From: Crocinitomicaceae bacterium
GTDB taxonomy: Bacteria > Bacteroidota > Bacteroidia > Flavobacteriales_D > Crocinitomicaceae
Assembly (NCBI GenBank): GCA_023957475.1
Contig: JAMLHA010000002.1
Span: 1 to 32,464 of the forward strand
DNA length: 32,464 bases
Reading direction: 5' to 3'
Below, in pieces: positions 27,202 to 32,464 of this stretch (the first letter of the stretch is position 1; every line of letters starts with the position of its first letter). Both the position numbers and the translations under genes were made by a program. Below the pieces are notes generated by a model. It saw only the letters and a list, made by a program, of their open reading frames with translations. It made no database searches and was not told the DNA's origin.

Positions 27202-30156
27202 ATGCGTAATAGAGGATTTTTTTGGTTCATTACAATACTACTAGTAGTAGTTTCTATCTATCAAGTATCATTTACTTTTGTGTCAAACTCTGTAGAAAAA
27301 CGAGTAAACAAGGAAGTAGATAATGAATTAGTTAATTATAGAGATTTAGCGAAAAAGACAGGTGATACGATTGTTATTGATGGAATTTTAATTGATTTTA
27401 GAAAACCAGAAGGAGAGGAAAATGCTAAAGTAGCATTAGTAAGTAAAAAACTTAAAGAATTAGGTGATACACCCGTTTATCCAATCATTGGATCATCTTT
27501 TTCAGTTGCAAAACAACGTTCATTGGCATTTGGTCTTGACTTAGTTGGAGGGATGTCTGTGACAATGGAAATCAATATTCCAGAAATGGTTAAATCTTTT
27601 GCAAAAGAAAGAGATCCTAAATTTAGAAAAGTGTATGATGCAGCCTTTGCAGAATACACTAAAACAGGTGGTGACTTTATTAAAATTTTTGTTGATAAAA
27701 ACAAACAATTAAATAAAGATGGTAAGTTGATTTCATTATTTTCATTGGTAGAGATTGATGAATTAAACGTAAAATCTACTGACCAAGATGTGATAAATTT
27801 TCTATATGCTAGAGAAAAAGCATCAATGAACGGTATTGAGGAAATTATCAATCGTCGTGTAAATCAATTTGGAGTATCTCAGCCAAACATTCAAAAAGAT
27901 GAACAAAACAACCGTTTGTATGTTGAGTTACCAGGTGTACAAGATGAGAAAACTGTTGCAGATCAGTTGCAATCTACTGCTAACTTACAATTTTTTGAAG
28001 TTTATACAGGTCAAGAAATTGCTATGGGATGGCAAAATGCTGTAACTTTATCTACGCATGCAGAAGCAGCTCAGAAAGATGAGGAAGACACAACTGAGGT
28101 AGTATCTTTGGATGATTTAGGAGATTTAAGCAATACTAAGACAAAAGGATTAGGAGATTTAGTTGTTCCAATTGGGGATAATCCATTTATGGCGTTTTCA
28201 ACGATTGATGATAGAACAATGGTTGACCAATTATTGGCACGTAAAGATATCTTACAATCATTTCCTGAAGATTTAAAATTCATGTGGTCATCTGATCCTG
28301 AAAAAATTGACAAAAAAGTAGGATATGTATTGTATGCTGTTAAAATTCCAGCTAATGGAAAAGCTCGAGTAGGAGGTAAAGACATTGAAAAAGCAATGGC
28401 TGATGTTAACGAAAGAGGTCAAAGAACAGTTAACTTACGTATGACAACAGATGGAGCTGAGAAATGGGCTTTGATGACTGGTGAAAACGTAGGAAAGGCA
28501 GTCGCTATTACAATGGATAACATTGTGTATAGTGCACCAATTGTTCAAAACGTTATTTCACAAGGTAATACAGAAATTACTGGTAACTTCTCTTTTGAAG
28601 AAGCGAATCGTTTTGCAGGATTGTTGAACGGTGGAGCTTTACCAGCACCGAGTGTTATTAAAGAACAAGTAAAAGTTGGTCCAACAATTGGAGCAGACAA
28701 TGCAAGAGCCAGTGTGTTCTCATTTGTTATCTCATTGATATTGGTATTGCTATATATGATTTTCTATTACGGGAAAGCAGGTAGAGTTGCTAGTATTGCC
28801 TTGATTGCAAACATTGTGTTTATCTTCGGAACCTTAGCTTCGTTTGGCGCAGTTTTAACATTAGCGGGTATTGCCGGTATTGTACTGTCGTTTGCGATGG
28901 CGATTGATGCCAATATCTTGATTTATGAACGTGTCCGGGAAGAGCTGGCCGAGGGGAAAGATATGGCAACGGCAATTCGAGAAGGATTCCACAGATCTTA
29001 TAACCCAATCATTGACTCTAACGTAACGTCATTATTAACGGCTATTGTCTTGAAAGTATTAGGTTCTGGACCAATTGAATCGTTTGCAATTACCTTGATC
29101 ATTGGTTTATTAATGCAATTATTTGCTGCGTTTGTAATCACTCGATTGATTTTTGAATACCAATTGGCAAGAAAAAAACACATTACATTTGATATTAAAT
29201 TAACAAGAAATGCGTTTAAAAACACAAAACTTGATTTTGCAGGTAAGCGTAAGTTATTCTATGTTATATCTATTGTTGTTGGGATTGTTTGTTTTATTTC
29301 AATAGTTACAAAAGGATTGAACTCTAGTGTTGAATTCTCTGGAGGTAGAACGTATGTAGTGAAATTTGATAAATCATTAGATGGTAAATTGAATTTAATG
29401 GAAAAAGATATTAGAGATGCTTTTTCAGACCATCCAGATGCTTCTATTGTATTAAAAACGAAATCAAACTCTTATAATTTAGAGATTATAACGAACTATT
29501 TGTTGGGTAATGAATCAGCAAATAGTGTAGTAATTGAAAAGTTAGAAGGTGCATTCAAGTCTGGAGCTAGTGAGTGGGGTGGATATAAGATTGTAGAATC
29601 TAGAACGGTGTCTCCAACAGTATCAAAAGAGTTGGTAAATTCATCTTTATGGGCGGTATTGATTTCTTTGGTAATGATGTTTGCTTATATCTTTATTCGA
29701 TTCGGTAAATGGCAATATTCTTTGGGTGCAGTTGCGGCATTGGCATATACCGTATTGGTTATCTTAGGAGTATTCTCTATGTTTAACGGTATCTTACCAT
29801 TTAATATGGATATTGATCAAGCATTTATTGCAGCAATTTTGACGGTAATTGGGTATGATATCAATGACACCGTGGTGGTCTTTGACCGTATTCGTGAGAA
29901 TATTCACTTAGGCCGATCTAAAATTGATAATGCAGGTATAAACTTAGCAATTAATGATACATTGTCTAGAACAATTAATACCAGTGTGTCAATTATCGCA
30001 GTATTGTTATTGATGTTGATTTTTGGAGGTTTGCCAATTAGAGGATTTATCTTTGCTCAGTTGATTGGTGTTATAGTGGGTGTTTATACAACATTCTTTA
30101 TTGCAACTCCAATATTGATTGACTTTACTAAGCACAAAGAAGGTATTATTAAATAA
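27202..30156 (+). CDS. secDF: SecDF: fused protein-export membrane subunit
   Basis: SecD and SecF use the proton gradient to complete Sec-dependent export, and here are fused in one 984-residue protein, as usual in Bacteroidota. The SecD half (about 1-660) begins with a membrane helix, then the P1 region (FGLDLVGGMSVTMEI), a periplasmic domain with an insertion of acidic residues near 295-325 (EDTTEVVSLDDLGDLSNTK), and six helices with DANILIYERVREEL near 567. The SecF half (about 680-984) starts DFAGKRKLFYVIS, has VEFSGGRTYVVKF, and DINDTVVVFDRIRENI. The key Asp and Arg of both motifs are kept. Export by SecDF is a precondition for T9SS cargo such as the two encoded nearby. Two codon islands with GC-rich codons lie in the motif regions. 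Confidence 0.97.
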   Translation: MRNRGFFWFITILLVVVSIYQVSFTFVSNSVEKRVNKEVDNELVNYRDLAKKTGDTIVIDGILIDFRKPEGEENAKVALVSKKLKELGDTPVYPIIGSSFSVAKQRSLAFGLDLVGGMSVTMEINIPEMVKSFAKERDPKFRKVYDAAFAEYTKTGGDFIKIFVDKNKQLNKDGKLISLFSLVEIDELNVKSTDQDVINFLYAREKASMNGIEEIINRRVNQFGVSQPNIQKDEQNNRLYVELPGVQDEKTVADQLQSTANLQFFEVYTGQEIAMGWQNAVTLSTHAEAAQKDEEDTTEVVSLDDLGDLSNTKTKGLGDLVVPIGDNPFMAFSTIDDRTMVDQLLARKDILQSFPEDLKFMWSSDPEKIDKKVGYVLYAVKIPANGKARVGGKDIEKAMADVNERGQRTVNLRMTTDGAEKWALMTGENVGKAVAITMDNIVYSAPIVQNVISQGNTEITGNFSFEEANRFAGLLNGGALPAPSVIKEQVKVGPTIGADNARASVFSFVISLILVLLYMIFYYGKAGRVASIALIANIVFIFGTLASFGAVLTLAGIAGIVLSFAMAIDANILIYERVREELAEGKDMATAIREGFHRSYNPIIDSNVTSLLTAIVLKVLGSGPIESFAITLIIGLLMQLFAAFVITRLIFEYQLARKKHITFDIKLTRNAFKNTKLDFAGKRKLFYVISIVVGIVCFISIVTKGLNSSVEFSGGRTYVVKFDKSLDGKLNLMEKDIRDAFSDHPDASIVLKTKSNSYNLEIITNYLLGNESANSVVIEKLEGAFKSGASEWGGYKIVESRTVSPTVSKELVNSSLWAVLISLVMMFAYIFIRFGKWQYSLGAVAALAYTVLVILGVFSMFNGILPFNMDIDQAFIAAILTVIGYDINDTVVVFDRIRENIHLGRSKIDNAGINLAINDTLSRTINTSVSIIAVLLLMLIFGGLPIRGFIFAQLIGVIVGVYTTFFIATPILIDFTKHKEGIIK

Positions 30157-30175
30157 TACTTAAAAATAGTATCAA
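30107..30175. terminator. Bidirectional terminator between secDF and ubiE
   Basis: This entry refers to 30175-30207 (the stem arms are 30175-30189 and 30193-30207): a 15-bp near-perfect hairpin with a 3-base loop, with A-tract on one side and T-tract on the other, so it can end both secDF (rightward) and ubiE (leftward, stop at 30235). Confidence 0.85.
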
Positions 30176-30234
30176 AAAAGGGTTGATTCATTGAATCAAC
30201 CCTTTTTAAATGTCTGTTATTCTTTGGATATCAA

Positions 30235-30963
30235 TTATTTATCTCCAACATAAATTGTAGCAATTCCACCAGATACAAGAATAGAACGAATGTTTTTATA
30301 CCCAACATTTGTAAGAATATTTTCAAAATCCTTTCCTTCTGGGAACGCTTTGATAGAGTCGGGTAGATAAGTGTATGCTCTGTTATCTTTTGAAAATAGT
30401 TTACCAAAAAACGGAATAATGTATTTGGAGTGGAACGAGTAATATTGTTTTACTGGAAATTTTTTAGGTTTCGAAAATTCTAAAATAACAACTTTACCAC
30501 CTGTTCGAATCACCCGAAGCATTTCAGATAAACCTTTTTCTAAGTTTTCGTAGTTTCTAACACCAAACCCAACTGTTAAGCCATCAAAATAATTATCTTC
30601 AAAAGGAAGGTTTTCAGAATCTCCCAATTTCATAGAAATGATATGATCAACTCCTTTTAGTTTCATTTTTTGCCTTCCTACATCCAACATGCCATCAGAA
30701 ATATCCATTCCAACAATTTCTTTTGGTTTTAACTTCAGCAATGCTAAAGCAAAGTCACCAGTACCAGTCGCTAAATCTAATAATTTTTCTGGATGAATAT
30801 CCTTTAATTGGGCAACAGCTTTTTTTCGCCATCTTTTGTCTATGCCAACCGATAAAAAATGATTTAAGAAATCATATTTTTTAGAAATATTGTTGAACAT
30901 TTCGGCAACTTCTTGTTTTTTCGATTTGTCTTCTGAACCGTATGGTTTTACAGGTGTCCCCAC
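30235..30963 (-). CDS. ubiE: Demethylmenaquinone methyltransferase (UbiE/MenG)
   Basis: MenG/UbiE adds the C-methyl group in the last step of menaquinone synthesis, from SAM. The protein has [33 protein letters not shown], the SAM motif [69 protein letters not shown] and the C-terminal [30 protein letters not shown], all family signatures. I set the start at the GTG at 30963 (242 residues, [12 protein letters not shown]) since homologues begin near this point; an in-frame TTG at 31050 would add a 29-residue hydrophobic segment that is encoded across the -7 element (30994-30987), so it is unlikely to be translated. Menaquinone is the expected respiratory quinone, which fits the cytochrome genes on the other side of the control region. 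Confidence 0.92.
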   Translation of the reverse strand: MGTPVKPYGSEDKSKKQEVAEMFNNISKKYDFLNHFLSVGIDKRWRKKAVAQLKDIHPEKLLDLATGTGDFALALLKLKPKEIVGMDISDGMLDVGRQKMKLKGVDHIISMKLGDSENLPFEDNYFDGLTVGFGVRNYENLEKGLSEMLRVIRTGGKVVILEFSKPKKFPVKQYYSFHSKYIIPFFGKLFSKDNRAYTYLPDSIKAFPEGKDFENILTNVGYKNIRSILVSGGIATIYVGDK

Positions 30964-30986
30964 TTTTTGTATTTTAAAATGAAGTA

Positions 30987-30994
30987 CAAAAATA
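30987..30994 (-). promoter_or_regulatory. -7 element of ubiE
   Basis: Read leftward this is TATTTTTG, an exact TAnnTTTG match, 23 bases before the GTG start at 30963. It decides the start, since an upstream TTG would lie before the transcript. No -33 TTG is seen. Confidence 0.55.
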
Positions 30995-31049
30995 ATGAAA
31001 ATAAAGGATAGTAGGTTAAGACATTTTGAATAGTTATTGATTTTTAGCA

Positions 31050-31112
31050 ATATCGAAATATGTCGATATAAATATTCTGGTATATCGTCATATCGTAATA
31101 TTGCGATATGAC
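31050..31112. promoter_or_regulatory. Two ATATCG-N8-CGATAT palindromes, candidate operators
   Basis: Between ubiE and the cytochrome cluster, ATATCG and CGATAT arms recur with the same 8-base spacer: 31050-31069 (spacer AAATATGT) and 31090-31109 (spacer TAATATTG). The second lies in a larger near-perfect 26-bp palindrome (31087-31112, GTCATATCG arms). Copies are 40 bp apart, roughly four helical turns, so a regulator could bind both on one DNA face. A further direct ATATCG is at 31082-31087. The style resembles operators of dimeric winged-helix repressors, but no regulator gene is in the window. Confidence 0.6.
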
Positions 31113-31194
31113 ATTTTTAGCTGCAAAAAATATAAATACCTATCATATTTGTAAATAATTCTACTTAACTACAATCGCTCATCAATTAATTACT

Positions 31195-31202
31195 TATTTT
31201 TG
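31195..31202 (+). promoter_or_regulatory. -7 element of the cytochrome cluster
   Basis: TATTTTTG is an exact TAnnTTTG match 13 bases before the ATG at 31216; no TTG is seen at the -33 distance. The palindromes at 31050-31112 lie 83 or more bases upstream. Confidence 0.55.
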
Positions 31203-31215
31203 TCTAAAAAAAGAT

Positions 31216-31635
31216 ATGATACACGCACATTCAGGATTACGTTGGTTGGTGTTAATTTTATTAATATTAGCTGTATTTAATGCTTTTTCGAAAATAAAAG
31301 CGACAAGTCAATCTAATGGTGATAAGAAAATTAATTTATTCGCAATGGTTACTTATCACATTCAATTTTTGATTGGTATAGCTCTTTATTTCACATCAGT
31401 AAAAGTTAATCATGATCAAGGTTGGATGAAAATTGATATTTTTAGATTCTTTGGAATGGAACATGTTTTGATGATGGTTATTGCTTTCATTTTGATAACA
31501 ATAGGTCATTCAAAGTCAAAAAAATCAGCAACACCGAATAAAACAATTGCTGTATTTTATACGATTGCATTGGTGTTGATATTGGCAGGTATTCCGTGGC
31601 CATTTAGAGAAGCATTAGGAGGAACATGGTTTTAA
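31216..31635 (+). CDS. Four-helix histidine-containing membrane protein, cytochrome b-like
   Basis: A 139-residue integral membrane protein with four hydrophobic helices (about 8-25, 40-60, 78-97, 110-127). Histidines H5, H48, H83 and H98 lie in or near helices, as would suit two b-type heme ligands, and the N-terminal HAHSGLRW resembles Bacteroidota proteins annotated as cytochrome B, though I know no experimental proof of heme in this family. Context supports a redox role: its last 10 bases overlap a cytochrome c lipoprotein gene, and menaquinone methylation (ubiE) is on the other side of the promoter region. It lacks the motifs of the Rieske/cytochrome b complexes. Confidence 0.7.
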   Translation: MIHAHSGLRWLVLILLILAVFNAFSKIKATSQSNGDKKINLFAMVTYHIQFLIGIALYFTSVKVNHDQGWMKIDIFRFFGMEHVLMMVIAFILITIGHSKSKKSATPNKTIAVFYTIALVLILAGIPWPFREALGGTWF

Positions 31636-31967
31636 GAAGAATTACATACCTGTTTTCTATTAGCCTTCTGTTACTATCATGTGAGCTTAATACAACCGAT
31701 TCAGCAACTCCAAAGGATGAACAATCAGTTGTAGTGCCAGATGGAATTGCATTGTTCAATACACATTGCGCTACTTGCCACGGCTTAGATGGTTCTCTTG
31801 GAGTTGGAGGTGCTAAAGATTTGTCAAAATCCACATTGGATTTATTGACTGTTAGAAAAACGATTGAATCAGGAACGATAGGAGGAATGCCTCGTTTTAA
31901 AGAAACGTTTACAATTCCTGAGTTAGAATCAGTTACTCAATACGTACTAACACTTAAACGACATTAA
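31626..31967 (+). CDS. Cytochrome c lipoprotein, single heme
   Basis: The 113-residue protein has a lipoprotein signal (LLLLSC, lipidated C19) and one class I cytochrome c domain: heme-attachment motif CATCH at 48-52 and a likely sixth ligand M88 in GGMPRF. It would be anchored in the membrane on the periplasmic side and carry electrons, possibly to or from the four-helix membrane protein encoded just before it, with which it overlaps by 10 bases. The short spacer between lipid anchor and heme domain (about 18 residues) suggests it stays close to the membrane. It overlaps the hflX start by one base (TAATG). Confidence 0.9.
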   Translation: MVLRRITYLFSISLLLLSCELNTTDSATPKDEQSVVVPDGIALFNTHCATCHGLDGSLGVGGAKDLSKSTLDLLTVRKTIESGTIGGMPRFKETFTIPELESVTQYVLTLKRH

Positions 31968-32464
31968 TGGATAATGGCCACGTTTTAATTGATGCTGTAG
32001 AGGAAAAATGTATTTTAGTAGGAGTAATTACAGCTGATATTTCAGAGGAAATTGCAAATGAATATTTGGATGAATTAGAATTTTTAGCAGAAACAGCTGG
32101 AGCAATTACCCACGGACGATTTTTACAGAAAGTACCATTTCCAAATCCCAGGACTTTTGTTGGTTCTGGAAAATTAGAGGAAATCAAAGGTTTTGTAATT
32201 GAAAATGAAATAGAGCTGTGTATTTTTGATGATGAGTTAAGCCCATCACAATTAAGAAATATCGAGCGTGAGTTGCAAATTAAAATTTTAGACCGAAATA
32301 ATTTAATTCTGGATATTTTTGCCTCAAGAGCCCGTACTTCACATGCTAAGGTACAGGTAGAACTTGCTCAATTACAATATTTGCTACCTCGATTAACAAG
32401 AATGTGGACCCACTTAGAAAGACAAAAAGGGGGGATTGGTATGAGAGGTCCAGGTGAAACCCAA
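31967..32464 (+). CDS. hflX: GTPase HflX, N-terminal part, cut by the window edge
   Basis: The 166 visible residues are the N-terminal domain of HflX, a GTPase that binds the 50S subunit and rescues stalled or hibernating ribosomes. Recognisable are the segment TFVGSGKLEEIKGFVIENEIELCIFDDELSPSQLRNIERELQ, the DRNNLILDIFASRARTSHAKVQVELAQLQYLLPRL stretch and the glycine-rich RQKGGIGMRGPGETQ, after which the G domain should begin outside the window. The ATG at 31967 overlaps the stop of the cytochrome c gene in TAATG, so coupling is likely. Coupling of a ribosome GTPase to a cytochrome pair is unusual, but overlaps of unrelated genes are common in compact genomes. Confidence 0.95.
   Translation, partial: MDNGHVLIDAVEEKCILVGVITADISEEIANEYLDELEFLAETAGAITHGRFLQKVPFPNPRTFVGSGKLEEIKGFVIENEIELCIFDDELSPSQLRNIERELQIKILDRNNLILDIFASRARTSHAKVQVELAQLQYLLPRLTRMWTHLERQKGGIGMRGPGETQ

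Noticed and set aside
28820..29008. Minus-strand open frame opposite secDF
   Set aside because: It lies wholly within secDF, whose frame has full-length family motifs; the open frame results from the GC-rich codon island.

Overview
The window is a stretch of an AT-rich chromosome from a member of the Bacteroidota, most likely the Flavobacteriales (Crocinitomicaceae/Fluviicola-like is a guess). The evidence: PorX and GldD (type IX secretion and gliding), one type A and one type B T9SS cargo protein, a fused SecDF, the HU-CCDC81/SPOR architecture, AT-biased codons, weak Shine-Dalgarno sequences, and repeated matches to the Bacteroidetes -7 promoter element TAnnTTTG upstream of genes. I count 27 protein genes, the last cut by the window edge. 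I see no rRNA, tRNA, CRISPR array, insertion sequence or prophage gene, and no gap above 300 bases without a gene.

Layout. 65-5506 is leftward: porX, a secreted beta-rich protein, tag (3-methyladenine glycosylase I) and clpC. A divergent control region (5507-5734) separates clpC from rightward gyrA, which is followed closely by a secreted TPR protein. Still rightward: a hotdog thioesterase, gcvT, then a compact run of HU-CCDC81/SPOR protein, a DUF6495-like protein, a SUFU-domain protein and a carbon-nitrogen hydrolase (to 14371). From 14387 to 26940 everything is leftward: SDR; the ZIP transporter-gldD-folK operon; a methyltransferase; a ferredoxin-NADP reductase-like flavoprotein; an 1187-residue type B T9SS cargo; and the PASTA protein / type A T9SS cargo / RluA-type pseudouridine synthase operon. 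secDF runs rightward (27202-30156) and converges on leftward ubiE/menG across a strong shared terminator. The last cluster is rightward: a four-helix histidine-rich membrane protein, a lipoprotein cytochrome c, and the N-terminal part of hflX.

How genes fit together. SecDF drives export across the inner membrane, GldD and PorX belong to T9SS/gliding assembly and control, and two large proteins are predicted T9SS clients, so several steps of one export route lie within 30 kb, though not in one operon. Other genes are housekeeping: DNA topology and repair, proteolysis, folate and one-carbon metabolism, menaquinone, RNA modification.

No clearly new multi-gene system stands out. The most interesting signals are a 20-bp palindrome, ATATCG-N8-CGATAT, present twice between ubiE and the cytochrome cluster and once inside folK; a perfect 12-bp tandem repeat plus a DnaA-box-like site between clpC and gyrA; a terminator whose T-tract runs into the next gene's -7 element; two GC-rich codon islands in secDF; and the uncharacterised HU-SPOR/DUF6495/SUFU/hydrolase gene run.
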